Positions 8,153-16,483 of a stretch of 64,000 bases of DNA are shown in pieces (position 1 is the first letter of the stretch; each line of letters begins with the position of its first letter). Origin of the DNA: Halieaceae bacterium. GTDB lineage: Bacteria > Pseudomonadota > Gammaproteobacteria > Pseudomonadales > Halieaceae. The position numbers and the translations under genes were made by a program. The stretch is taken from contig CACCPA010000002.1 in assembly GCA_902547755.1 (NCBI GenBank), positions 1 through 64,000 on the forward strand, read 5' to 3'. Below the pieces are notes generated by a model that was given only the letters and a program-made list of their open reading frames with translations, was not told where the DNA came from and did not search any database.

Positions 8153-9244
8153 ATGCCCCGGCGGAAACGACAGGCCAATACATTCAACCTCAGTTTTCTG
8201 GACATCATGTCCTGTGGCTTCGGTGCTGTTGTTCTCGTATTTCTGATTATCGATCACTCCATCGAGATTCAAATTCAGTCGGTAAACGCCGAGGTGCTGT
8301 CGGAGGTCGATCTGCTTGAAGAGGACATTCGAGAAGGCGAAGAGGGTCTCGTGCGGTTACGTAATGCCATTAGCAGCACCGATCTCGAGATTGTTGAAGC
8401 GCAGGGACGCGCCCGAGTTGTCACCGAGGAGCTTGATCGACTGGAGGCGTTAATCGCCTCACTGGAAGAATCGGATGTCAGTGAAACCACCGACCTTGAG
8501 GCGCTAAAAGCTGAGATCAACTCACTGGAAGAGCGTATACAGCAATTGCGCGAGGCAGCAGAGGCAGACGGTGGCCGAAGCGCGCGTGAGTTCCAAGGCG
8601 AGGGTAATCGTCAGTATCTGACCGGTCTCAAGCTCGGCGGCAACCGAATCGCGATCATGATCGATGCCTCGGCCAGCATGTTGGCGCCAGAGGTCGTCAA
8701 CGTTATCCGCTTGCGAAATCAGTCGAGTGATCGACAACGCGCCGCTCGAAAATGGGTTCAGGCCCTGGATACCGTCGATTGGCTAACGGCTCAACTGCCT
8801 ACAGGATCGCGCTACCAGATCATTCTGTTCAATACCGAAGCCCGTTTTGCCCTACCGGAGACTCAGGGCAGATGGCTTGAAGTGGCCAATAGTGATCAGG
8901 TCGAGCGAGTAATCACTTCAGTCCGCGAGACCTTGCCGTCAGGCGGCACCTCGCTTTACAACGCGTTTGAATTTCTCGATGAGCTCGATAGCAAGCCCGA
9001 TAACATTTTCATTATCACCGATGGTCTACCCACTCAGGGAAAAGATACGCCGCGAAAAAATACGGTTTCGGGTCCGGCCCGACTGAAACACTACCGCGAT
9101 GCTATCGATAAGTTACCGGCCAACGTTCCAGTCAACGTGGTGCTTTCACCCATGGAAGGTGACCCAATGGCGGCGTCCGAGTTCTGGAAGTTGGCGCAGA
9201 ATACAGGTGGGAGCTTCATGGCGCCCGCGGAGGATTGGCCGTAA
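8153..9244 (+). CDS. Membrane-anchored von Willebrand factor A protein, ExbD-like N-terminal helix (paralogue 1)
   Basis: A 363-residue protein. The N-terminus is basic (PRRKR) and is followed by one helix at about 13-33, FNLSFLDIMSCGFGAVVLVF, which carries an acidic residue (Asp17) in an F-L-D-I context. ExbD/TolR helices carry their essential Asp in a very similar F-[IL]-D-V context. Residues 40-140 are a long Glu-rich coiled coil. From about 160 a VWA domain follows with a complete metal-ion-dependent adhesion site: DASAS starting at Asp171, the Thr of PSGGTSLYNAF, and the Asp of IFIITDGLP. The basic flank predicts N-in topology with coiled coil and VWA in the periplasm. The stop overlaps the next start by one base. 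A stator-like role with the upstream channel is inferred. Confidence 0.87.
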   Translation: MPRRKRQANTFNLSFLDIMSCGFGAVVLVFLIIDHSIEIQIQSVNAEVLSEVDLLEEDIREGEEGLVRLRNAISSTDLEIVEAQGRARVVTEELDRLEALIASLEESDVSETTDLEALKAEINSLEERIQQLREAAEADGGRSAREFQGEGNRQYLTGLKLGGNRIAIMIDASASMLAPEVVNVIRLRNQSSDRQRAARKWVQALDTVDWLTAQLPTGSRYQIILFNTEARFALPETQGRWLEVANSDQVERVITSVRETLPSGGTSLYNAFEFLDELDSKPDNIFIITDGLPTQGKDTPRKNTVSGPARLKHYRDAIDKLPANVPVNVVLSPMEGDPMAASEFWKLAQNTGGSFMAPAEDWP

Positions 9245-10242
9245 TGCCCAAGCGTCGACCCGCACCTGAGATTTCACTGTCGTTTTTGGACGTCATTTGC
9301 TGTGGCTTCGGCGCTGTCATCTTGCTTCTGATGATCACCAAAACGGTGGAGCCGCAGGTCCTCGAAGAGTCCACTGTCATCGCAGAGGGGCGCGTCGCTG
9401 AGCTAACCGAACAGCTCTTTGAAATTAGAGGCGAAACAACGGTGCTCAATAGAGACCTGACGGCAAAGCGAGAGCAGATATCTGAATTTGAAGAACAGAT
9501 TGCGATTCTGCAGGGCTCGCTGGCGTCATCGAAGTCGCGTTATGACTCGCTGCAAACAACCCGCAATTCGAACAGCATCGTCGCTGAGCAACTTGCTATT
9601 GCACGACAGGAGTTAAGCGACGAAGAGGAGCGACTACTTGGACGCGATGCCGAGAAAAAGAATCAACTGATTGGCGGCATTCCCGTCGACAGCGAGTACA
9701 TCATCTTCATTATCGACACCTCGGGCTCGATGTTCTCCTATGCCTGGCAACGCATGCTCGGCGAGATGGAGGCCACACTTAACATCTACCCCAACGTGAA
9801 GGGCATTCAGGTCATGAACGACATGGGCAACTACCTTTTCTCGCGATACGCCAGGCAGTGGATACCCGATACACCCGCTCGCCGACAGCTGATCCTCCGT
9901 AATCTAGCGAACTGGAATGCGTTTTCTAACTCGTCGCCGGTCGAGGGCATTACGCAGGCTGTCCGATCCTTTTATGACCGAGACAAGAAAATCTCCATCT
10001 ACGTCTTTGGCGATGAATTTACGGGCAGATCGATTGAAGAAGTCGTGCTGACCGTCGATCGGCTGAACGCCGAGGCAGGCACTGGGGAGCGACGTGTGCG
10101 CATCCACGCGGTGGGCTTCCCCGTACAGTTTATTAGGCCGCCCGAGTTGCAGGACACGGGCATTCGTTTTGCTACACTCATGAGAGAACTGACGCATCGG
10201 AATGGTGGAACGTTTGTTGGACTCAATGACTTTAGGCCGTAA
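9244..10242 (+). CDS. Membrane-anchored von Willebrand factor A protein, ExbD-like N-terminal helix (paralogue 2)
   Basis: A 332-residue paralogue of the preceding gene, starting at the ATG that overlaps its stop (TAATG). The layout is the same: basic start PKRRP, helix EISLSFLDVICCGFGAVILL with Asp16 in F-L-D-V, coiled coil at about 40-145, then a VWA domain with DTSGS beginning at Asp158, a Thr in VEGITQAV and an Asp in VFGDEF. Outside the TM motif and the VWA core the two copies are quite different in sequence, suggesting an old duplication and a heteromeric arrangement. The downstream lipoprotein start lies inside the end of this gene. Together with paralogue 1 it could form the periplasmic part of a channel-driven complex, which is inference from motif and order. 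Confidence 0.87.
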   Translation: MPKRRPAPEISLSFLDVICCGFGAVILLLMITKTVEPQVLEESTVIAEGRVAELTEQLFEIRGETTVLNRDLTAKREQISEFEEQIAILQGSLASSKSRYDSLQTTRNSNSIVAEQLAIARQELSDEEERLLGRDAEKKNQLIGGIPVDSEYIIFIIDTSGSMFSYAWQRMLGEMEATLNIYPNVKGIQVMNDMGNYLFSRYARQWIPDTPARRQLILRNLANWNAFSNSSPVEGITQAVRSFYDRDKKISIYVFGDEFTGRSIEEVVLTVDRLNAEAGTGERRVRIHAVGFPVQFIRPPELQDTGIRFATLMRELTHRNGGTFVGLNDFRP

Positions 10243-10894
10243 GGTGCAGCGTATACTGACGCTCATTATTCTCCTCGTACTGGCGGCATGTACCAGTCGA
10301 GAAGTCATTGTGGAAGGAACATTCCCGACGCCCTTGGTGGATCCTGTGCCGGTATCGGTAGGTGTTCTGTTCACCCAGGAATTTAGAGAGCACGAGCTCG
10401 TCGATGATGCCACGGGTCGTGGTGAGGTCAGCTGGCGGGTCAGCACAGGCACAGCACAAGTTGAGTTCTGGTCTACCCTCTTCCCAGCGTTCTTCCAGAA
10501 TGTGGTGTTCATTGAGAGCTACGAAGATCTGCAGACCTATGATGTCGACGCTGTTCTCATTCCACAGGTGGCCGATGTGCAGTACGCCATTCCCTTGTAC
10601 ACCAACGTTAAAGTGTACGAGATCTGGATGCGCTACAACCTAGCACTGGTTGAGCCCGAGCAAATTATCGATGAAGAAAATGCCACCATCTCGCTAGAAA
10701 ACATGCAGCCCTTTGCCGAGTGGCCACTGACAGCCTACGGAAAAACGCCCACCGCCTTCATGCAGTCAGACATCGATGCCGTCAACTTGGCTGCCGTCAT
10801 GGCCCTCCGCGATGCAGGTGCCAATTTTATCACTAGCTTCCTGCGTGTGCCGGGCGTAATGGATTGGATTGAAAACCCCGAGGAGGCTCAATGA
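10226..10894 (+). CDS. Predicted lipoprotein of the VWA/ExbB-like cluster
   Basis: A 222-residue protein starting at the ATG inside the end of the upstream VWA gene; another in-frame ATG at 10202 would add eight residues. The N-terminus has KVQRILTLIILLVLAAC, a lipoprotein signal with lipobox LAAC. The mature protein has an alternating beta pattern (VPVSVGVLFTQEF, VEFWSTLFPAFFQNVVFIESY, VDAVLIPQVADVQYAIPLY) reminiscent of small lipoproteins that associate with envelope assemblies. The pattern of a short conserved strand, FPAFFQNVV and a final helix resembles predicted outer-membrane lipoproteins of unknown function. The stop overlaps the next gene by four bases (ATGA). No named family is recognised. 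Confidence 0.82.
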   Translation: MTLGRKVQRILTLIILLVLAACTSREVIVEGTFPTPLVDPVPVSVGVLFTQEFREHELVDDATGRGEVSWRVSTGTAQVEFWSTLFPAFFQNVVFIESYEDLQTYDVDAVLIPQVADVQYAIPLYTNVKVYEIWMRYNLALVEPEQIIDEENATISLENMQPFAEWPLTAYGKTPTAFMQSDIDAVNLAAVMALRDAGANFITSFLRVPGVMDWIENPEEAQ

Positions 10895-11550
10895 GGCGCA
10901 CATTGCTCTCTGGCTTGATGCTCGGTGGTCTACTTGGCGGCTGTGTGACCGCCAATGTCGATGAAATGACATTCGATGCACCTGTCGCGGGTATGACGGA
11001 TGGCAGCATTGTCATTCTTGGTCGGCGTCATGCGCCTGACTACGATACCGAGCCCGATTTTATCGACTGCATTGGCAATCACATCAGTCGCGGCAGCGAG
11101 AGCATCAGCGTGATCCCCGAGCGACAATTTGTCGATGCCCTATACCCATGGTTTGAGCCGAGGACTGCGCCTCTCAGTATTGAGAGCGTTGGCCGACTAA
11201 TGATCCTCCCCAGCGTAGCAAACAAACTGGAGGATCTGGGCCTCAATTACATGATCTGGATTGATGGCCGAACCCAAGACACCAACAGCAGTGGCTCCAT
11301 GACCTGTGGTATTGGACCAACGGGCGCCGGATGCTTTGGTTTTGGTACCTGGGGCACCGAGTCCGAATACGAAGCCACTATATGGAACTTTGACGACGGG
11401 GCGGAGGTCGGAAAGATGAGTGCCTTAACCAGTGGACAAAGCTACATGCCTGCCGTTGTTGTTCCGATTCCGATCATTGCGCCCGTTCAGGACACCGCCT
11501 GCGACAGCCTGGGCACCCAGCTACTGCAGTACCTGTCTGCCGGGTCGTAA
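10891..11550 (+). CDS. Predicted lipoprotein of the VWA/ExbB-like cluster
   Basis: A 219-residue protein with a lipoprotein signal, RRTLLSGLMLGGLLGGC, whose lipobox cysteine is near residue 18. The mature part includes DGSIVILGRRHAPDYDTEPD, then CIGNHISRGSESISVIPERQ, and a Gly/Cys-rich strand region MTCGIGPTGAGCFGFG. The four cysteines besides the lipobox may form disulfides in the periplasm. No enzyme motif is seen and no family name can be given. The start overlaps the upstream lipoprotein by four bases and only three bases separate it from the M48 protease gene, so it is part of the same transcript. Confidence 0.82.
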   Translation: MRRTLLSGLMLGGLLGGCVTANVDEMTFDAPVAGMTDGSIVILGRRHAPDYDTEPDFIDCIGNHISRGSESISVIPERQFVDALYPWFEPRTAPLSIESVGRLMILPSVANKLEDLGLNYMIWIDGRTQDTNSSGSMTCGIGPTGAGCFGFGTWGTESEYEATIWNFDDGAEVGKMSALTSGQSYMPAVVVPIPIIAPVQDTACDSLGTQLLQYLSAGS

Positions 11551-11553
11551 GCC

Positions 11554-12963
11554 ATGAAACGACTTTTAGTCTCGCTCTGCTTCACCACCCTGATCGCAGG
11601 CTGCGCAGGTTCATCGACGGTTACCGTCGGTGGGCGGCCTGTCAGTATTCCAACCGATGCTGCTGAAGAGCACGAGAAGCTGATTGAGAGCATCGGGATC
11701 TATGACGACCCCGAGTTACAGGCCTATATTGACGAGATCGGTGCGCGATTAGTCGCTAACTCCAGCATGCCCAACCAGGAGTTCACCTTTACGCTGCTAG
11801 ACTCGCCTGACATCAATGCGTTCGCCCTGCCCGGCGGTCTCATCTATATCAACCGAGGTTTGCTCGCCTACCTCGATAACGAGGCAGAACTCGCGGGCGT
11901 GATTGCGCACGAGATTGGGCATATCACCGAGCGGCACCACTCCCGCAGAAAAACGCAAACCATCACCAATCAGATAGCGGCGGTCTCAGCCGGTATCCTA
12001 ACCGGCTCGGGTGACTTGGTTGACGCAGTAAGCATGTATGGCGCAGAAATCATCTCGGGCTTCGGTCGCGATATGGAGCTCGAGGCGGATGCGGCCGGCG
12101 CTGAATTCATGCACAAAAGCGGATACGACGCCGATGCCTTGTTATCGGTCATCGGTGTTCTTAAAGATCAGGAGCGCTACCGCAAAGCGGTCGCCAAGGC
12201 CTCGGGTAAACCCTCTGGCACCTACCACGGGCTGTATGCCAGCCACCCAAGAAATGACTTGCGACTGCAAACCGTGATTAAGACAGCCAACAGCCTGGAT
12301 CTCGACACGATGCCCGAGAACCCAGAGTTGCCTGGCCGGTTCAGGCAAGAAACCGAAGGAATGGTCATCGGTGCGAGCGCCGAGGCGCAAAGTGATCCTC
12401 TTCGGTACTACCACAACAAACTGGATTTTACGTTTGAGCACCCTGAGGACTGGGTTGTCACGGCGACGACGCGGGAAATTGTGGCGAAAGCCCCTGATTC
12501 CGATGCAGCGCTCAAAATCAAAATTGCTAAGGTAGACCCCGATAAAAGCCCCGATGACGCACTTTCCGAACTTGCCTCTGGCGAGGTCAGTGGGCAGGAG
12601 TCGATCGAGAACGAAGGCCTGAAGGGAGCGACCGGCCTGGCAAGCGCTGGCGAGGTTCAGAAGCGTTTAGGAATTGTTGATCACCGATTCCGCTTTTTGT
12701 TTGAAGGCGAAGCCAGCGACTTCAGTGCTGCTGACGAGGGCTTCAAAACCATCATCACCTCTTTCCGACCCCTCTTTGCGCGAGAGAAAAAGCGTGGCGA
12801 AAGCCACGTCCTAAACTACGTACAAGTACCGAGGGGTGCCACTTTCGGATCGCTGAGCTCGGGCGTTCGAGTGCCCGACGCGGAGAACCAATTGCGCTTG
12901 ATCAACGGCTACTACCCCAGCGGCGAGCCACGCACCGGAGATTGGTTAAAAGTTCTTCGATAG
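11554..12963 (+). CDS. M48-family metalloprotease lipoprotein (BepA/LoiP-like)
   Basis: A 469-residue protein with a lipoprotein signal (KRLLVSLCFTTLIAGC). The peptidase domain follows at about 40-250: the zinc motif is HEIGH in GVIAHEIGHITERHH, with the downstream glutamate in GFGRDMELEADAAG and the family's SHPRNDLRLQ signature. Family members such as BepA degrade or assemble outer-membrane proteins, including LptD, from the periplasm. Residues 270-400 form an added domain of unknown type, and the C-terminal 60 residues (VPRGATFGSLSSGV, ENQLRLINGYYPSGEPRTGD) resemble the small C-terminal module of other M48 lipoproteins. It sits three bases after the last lipoprotein of the VWA cluster and is the last gene before a 59-base gap containing a weak hairpin. 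It may be a quality-control protease for that complex, or simply adjacent. Confidence 0.9.
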   Translation: MKRLLVSLCFTTLIAGCAGSSTVTVGGRPVSIPTDAAEEHEKLIESIGIYDDPELQAYIDEIGARLVANSSMPNQEFTFTLLDSPDINAFALPGGLIYINRGLLAYLDNEAELAGVIAHEIGHITERHHSRRKTQTITNQIAAVSAGILTGSGDLVDAVSMYGAEIISGFGRDMELEADAAGAEFMHKSGYDADALLSVIGVLKDQERYRKAVAKASGKPSGTYHGLYASHPRNDLRLQTVIKTANSLDLDTMPENPELPGRFRQETEGMVIGASAEAQSDPLRYYHNKLDFTFEHPEDWVVTATTREIVAKAPDSDAALKIKIAKVDPDKSPDDALSELASGEVSGQESIENEGLKGATGLASAGEVQKRLGIVDHRFRFLFEGEASDFSAADEGFKTIITSFRPLFAREKKRGESHVLNYVQVPRGATFGSLSSGVRVPDAENQLRLINGYYPSGEPRTGDWLKVLR

Positions 12964-13022
12964 GTCTACTGCTGTCATCCCACATTTCATGACATCATGG
13001 CGTGGCGATACAGGGAGGTCTC

Positions 13023-14729
13023 ATGCGCCCAATAACGATAATGGTTGCTCTTGCATTGCTGTCCTTAACGCACGGCATCCAAGCAGAAACAGTGGTCTAT
13101 TCGGCCAAGCTCATTCGAACCATGGAACCCGCACTACCCGAGGCAACCGCCGTAGCGGTAGAAGACGGAAAAGTCTTAGCCGTTGGCTCCTTGGGTAGCC
13201 TGAGCCCGCTGATTGCTGCACGCTGTGCGCGGATCGACCGACAGTTCGAAGACAAGGTCATGACACCGGGCTTCATTGACCCTCATGTCCACCCTACTGT
13301 GCCTGCGGTTTTGACACAGTTCCCCTTTCTTGCACCCGATGACTGGTACCTACCCACCGGTGATTTCCCGGGAGCGACAACGCCCGAGGGCTACCGAAGT
13401 GCACTGCAAAATTTGGTCGCGCAACATGATGATGCGTCAGTACCGTTTGTCGCTTTTGGCTATCACCCGCTGTGGCACGGCGAGGTGTGGCGGGACGATC
13501 TCAACGCTTGGTTCGGCGATACGCCGGTCATGCTTTGGCACCGCTCGTTTCATGAGCTCATTGGCAATGATGCGGCCTGGGAACTCCTGGGCGTTACCAA
13601 GGATGATGCGGATGCCATTCCTCATGGAGCCAGTTGGGAACGAGGACACTTCTATGAACTGGGCCTGAGAGCAGTATTCCCCCGCATGGGATTTCTCTTT
13701 GAGCCCGCTCGCTACATGAAGGGCATGCAGAACTTCCTCTCCATGATGCACGAATCAGGGGTGACGACTGCTGCGGATATGGGTACCGGTATTTTTGGTA
13801 ACCCCGTTGCTGAAATTCAGGCTGTAAAAGCCGCCGTAGCCAGTGACCCTGTCGGTGTTCGAGTGCTTCTCACACCCATCATTACCGATTTCATCACACG
13901 GCAAAAATCCGCGGAGCAAGCGCTTGCTGAAGTCCGCGAATGGCAAACCATGAATGATGATCAAGTGACGGTGGGTAATCACTTCAAACTCATGATTGAT
14001 GGTGCGATCTTTTCGGGCCTTTCCCAGATGGGGTCACCCGGCTACCTCGACGGGCATACGGGTGTATGGATGGTCGACGTCCCCACACTCGAGACATTCG
14101 CCAAAACGTTTTGGGACGCAGGATTCCAGATTCACGCCCACAGTAATGGCGATGCCGCCACGGCACGCTTCATCGATCTTCTCGACTACCTGTTGCGCGA
14201 GAGTCCTCGTGTTGATCACCGCATGACACTAGAGCACTTTGCCTACAGTACGGAAGATCAAAATCGAAAACTCGCAGCCCTGGGTGCAGCCGTCTCGGCA
14301 AACCCTTACTACCATTACATCCTTTCGGAGATGTACAGCAGCGAGTGGTTAGGCCCTGATCGGGGGCCACAAATGGTGCGACTCGGCTCATTGGAAGCAA
14401 AAGGTGTTCCCGTCGGACTCCACTCAGACAGTCCAATGGCGCCGCTCTCACCGCTTACGCTGATGTGGACCGCGGTCGCGCGTGAAAATATATCGGGCGA
14501 AAAAACCGGGCAAGGTGAAGTAATGAGTCGATACGGCGCCCTGAAAGCCATTACCATCGATGCGGCGTGGGTCTTGGGGCTCGAGGACTCTATTGGTTCA
14601 ATACGGGCAGGAAAGGCGGCGGACTTTACTGTGCTGTCGGCTGATCCCATGACCGTGCCGCTAGAACAATTACGATCAATTGAGGTCATCGGTACCGTCT
14701 TCGCCGGCACCGCACACCGAAACCAGTAA
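13023..14729 (+). CDS. Secreted YtcJ-type amidohydrolase
   Basis: A 568-residue protein starting at the ATG with ggagg six bases upstream; an earlier in-frame ATG at 13002 lacks such a site. It begins with a signal peptide ending near GIQA-ETVV, so it is exported. The amidohydrolase_3 (YtcJ-like) pattern is clear: VEDGKVLAVG, the metal-binding DPHVHP, a QIHAHSNGDAAT strand-7 histidine, and the late GLHSDSPMAPLSP and ITIDAAWVLGLEDSIGSI elements. Family members hydrolyse C-N bonds in cyclic amides and N-acyl compounds; the substrate cannot be read from sequence. The gene is separated from the M48 gene by 59 bases holding a small inverted repeat (CATGA-CA-TCATG at 12988-12999). The next gene follows 14 bases later. 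Confidence 0.9.
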   Translation: MRPITIMVALALLSLTHGIQAETVVYSAKLIRTMEPALPEATAVAVEDGKVLAVGSLGSLSPLIAARCARIDRQFEDKVMTPGFIDPHVHPTVPAVLTQFPFLAPDDWYLPTGDFPGATTPEGYRSALQNLVAQHDDASVPFVAFGYHPLWHGEVWRDDLNAWFGDTPVMLWHRSFHELIGNDAAWELLGVTKDDADAIPHGASWERGHFYELGLRAVFPRMGFLFEPARYMKGMQNFLSMMHESGVTTAADMGTGIFGNPVAEIQAVKAAVASDPVGVRVLLTPIITDFITRQKSAEQALAEVREWQTMNDDQVTVGNHFKLMIDGAIFSGLSQMGSPGYLDGHTGVWMVDVPTLETFAKTFWDAGFQIHAHSNGDAATARFIDLLDYLLRESPRVDHRMTLEHFAYSTEDQNRKLAALGAAVSANPYYHYILSEMYSSEWLGPDRGPQMVRLGSLEAKGVPVGLHSDSPMAPLSPLTLMWTAVARENISGEKTGQGEVMSRYGALKAITIDAAWVLGLEDSIGSIRAGKAADFTVLSADPMTVPLEQLRSIEVIGTVFAGTAHRNQ

Positions 14730-14743
14730 CTGAGGATACATTT

Positions 14744-15820
14744 ATGACTGCTCTGGCAGCCCCCTTTACCTTTTCTAACGGATCGACCATCAAGAATCGC
14801 TACATGCTCGCCGCTTTAACCAATCTGCAAAGCGGTGCTGACGGCGTACTCAGTGATGATGAATACCACTGGCTCACCCGCAGGGCCGAGGGCGGGTTTG
14901 GGGTAACCATGACCTGTGCGACCTCAGTACAGCACCGAGGCGTTGGCTTTCCGGGTCAGCTAGGCGCACACGAAGATCTGCACATGGAAGGTCTCACGCG
15001 GCTCGCAGAGGGGATAAAGGCACACGACAGCCATGCGGTGGTCCAACTTCACCACGGCGGTATGCGTGCCATGGGTAGCTACTGCGACGATGTGCCAATG
15101 TGCCCCTCTGACGATGAGTCTACCGGATCAAAAGCCATGACCGTCGAAGAAGTGGAAGGGTTTATCGAGGACTGTATTGCTGCCGCCGTTCGTAGTCAGC
15201 GAGCAGGATTCGATGGCGTTCAGCTCCACGGTGCACACGGCTACCTACTCGCACAGTTTCTCAGCCCCCAGTTCAATCGTCGCGACGACACGTACGGCGG
15301 CTCTCCCGAGAAGCGAGCAAAAGTGCTGTTCGACATCATTGCTGGGATAAACCAAGCCTGTGGTCGAGAGTTCAGTCTGGGTGTGCGGCTGTCACCGGAA
15401 CGCTTTGGCCAAAGGACAGAGGAAATACGAGACCTAGCATCAGAACTTTTGGTCGATCCGCGTCTGGACTACCTCGATATGTCGCTCTGGGACGTTTTCA
15501 AAGACGCACACGATGAAGCCTTTGCAGGACAGTCGCTGCTCAAAGTGTTCGCCGACTTACCTCGAAAAGGGGTCGCTCTAGGTGCAGCCGGTAAGCTGTA
15601 TTCGGCGGAGGCCTGTGAGAAAGCCATAGAAAGCGGTCTGGACTTTGTCTTGGTAGGCCGTGCCGCCGTTATCCACGCCGACTTCCCCAACCAAGCACTG
15701 GCAAACCCCGATTTCGAAATGCACGCCTTACCTGTCACCAGAGATCACCTGGCGGCTCAGGGGTTAGGACCCAAGTTCATCGATTACATGGCGACTTGGG
15801 ATGGATTCGTGGCCGCCTAA
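14744..15820 (+). CDS. Old Yellow Enzyme family NADH:flavin oxidoreductase
   Basis: A 358-residue cytoplasmic flavoprotein of the OYE family, which reduces activated C=C bonds using FMN. The TIM-barrel pattern includes FSNGSTIKNRYMLAAL at the start, VVQLHHGG, GFDGVQLHGAHGYLLAQFLS, RRDDTYGGSPEKRAK and a FMN-phosphate segment LVGRAAVIHADFPNQAL. The usual LSP(Q)xNxRxDxYGGS core is intact. Length is normal. It lies 14 bases after the amidohydrolase and is probably co-transcribed with it; they may act in the same catabolic route, which is inference. The stop codon sits in the loop of a short hairpin (GCCGC-CTAA-GCGGC, 15812-15825). Confidence 0.9.
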   Translation: MTALAAPFTFSNGSTIKNRYMLAALTNLQSGADGVLSDDEYHWLTRRAEGGFGVTMTCATSVQHRGVGFPGQLGAHEDLHMEGLTRLAEGIKAHDSHAVVQLHHGGMRAMGSYCDDVPMCPSDDESTGSKAMTVEEVEGFIEDCIAAAVRSQRAGFDGVQLHGAHGYLLAQFLSPQFNRRDDTYGGSPEKRAKVLFDIIAGINQACGREFSLGVRLSPERFGQRTEEIRDLASELLVDPRLDYLDMSLWDVFKDAHDEAFAGQSLLKVFADLPRKGVALGAAGKLYSAEACEKAIESGLDFVLVGRAAVIHADFPNQALANPDFEMHALPVTRDHLAAQGLGPKFIDYMATWDGFVAA

Positions 15821-15825
15821 GCGGC
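15812..15825. terminator. Short hairpin at the convergent end of the OYE and metallo-hydrolase genes
   Basis: A perfect five-base-pair stem, GCCGC / GCGGC, with a CTAA loop containing the oxidoreductase stop codon. The facing minus-strand gene ends at 15833. There is no T-run on either side, so an efficient intrinsic terminator is doubtful. Confidence 0.25.
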
Positions 15826-15832
15826 GTTCGAC

Positions 15833-16483
15833 TCAGCCAAACTGGGTATCGGCAACAAACGGGTTGGTTGCACGTTCGCGACCGAACGTGGAATCCGGCC
15901 CATGTCCAGGAACGAATTGAACGTTATCACCGAGCGGAAATAGCTTCTCTCTTATCGAGTGAATGAGTTCGTCGTGGTTGCCTTTTGGAAAGTCGGTGCG
16001 TCCAATGGAGCCCGCAAAAATAACATCGCCCACCCATGCCAATCGCTGTGCTCCGTCAAAAAAGACCACATGTCCCGGGGTGTGGCCCGGACAATGGATA
16101 ACCGCGAACTCAAGGGCGCCGACTGTTACGGTGTCACCATCCACAAGCCAACGGTCAGGCTCAAAAGCTTCAGCCATGGGAAAGCCTGACATCTCGCACC
16201 ACTTGGGCAGATTATCGATCCAAAACCGATCACCCTCCTCCGGGCCTTCAATGGGTACCTGCCACTCTTTACGCAAGACATCCGCTGCGGCGCAATGGTC
16301 CATGTGCCCGTGAGTGAGCAAAATCTTCTCTACCTTAGCGCCCATCTTTTCGATGGCGGCCTTGATGCGATCGGTATCACCACCCGGATCCACCACCGCG
16401 GCCAGTCCTGTGGTCTCGCACTTGATAATCGAGCAGTTCTGTTGGTATGGCGTGACGGGGACGACGGTGACCGACAGGCTCAT
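15833..16483 (-). CDS. Metallo-beta-lactamase-fold hydrolase (YcbL / glyoxalase II-like)
   Basis: A 216-residue metallo-hydrolase. The zinc-binding signature is LTHGHMDHCAA (HxHxDH); the later metal ligands lie in HCPGHTPGHVVFF, DVIFAGSIGRTDFP and VPGHGP. The size and the GSIGRTDFPxGN segment match the YcbL-type single-domain glyoxalase II-like group rather than full-length GloB. Substrates of that group are thiolesters such as S-lactoylglutathione. The ATG overlaps the stop of the upstream symporter by four bases, so it is the last gene of that short minus-strand unit. Confidence 0.9.
   Translation of the reverse strand: MSLSVTVVPVTPYQQNCSIIKCETTGLAAVVDPGGDTDRIKAAIEKMGAKVEKILLTHGHMDHCAAADVLRKEWQVPIEGPEEGDRFWIDNLPKWCEMSGFPMAEAFEPDRWLVDGDTVTVGALEFAVIHCPGHTPGHVVFFDGAQRLAWVGDVIFAGSIGRTDFPKGNHDELIHSIREKLFPLGDNVQFVPGHGPDSTFGRERATNPFVADTQFG

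Noticed and set aside
3-12963. Zorya anti-phage system
   Set aside because: A MotA-like channel is present, but no OmpA-type peptidoglycan-binding ZorB, helicase or nuclease gene was found, and the other components do not match.
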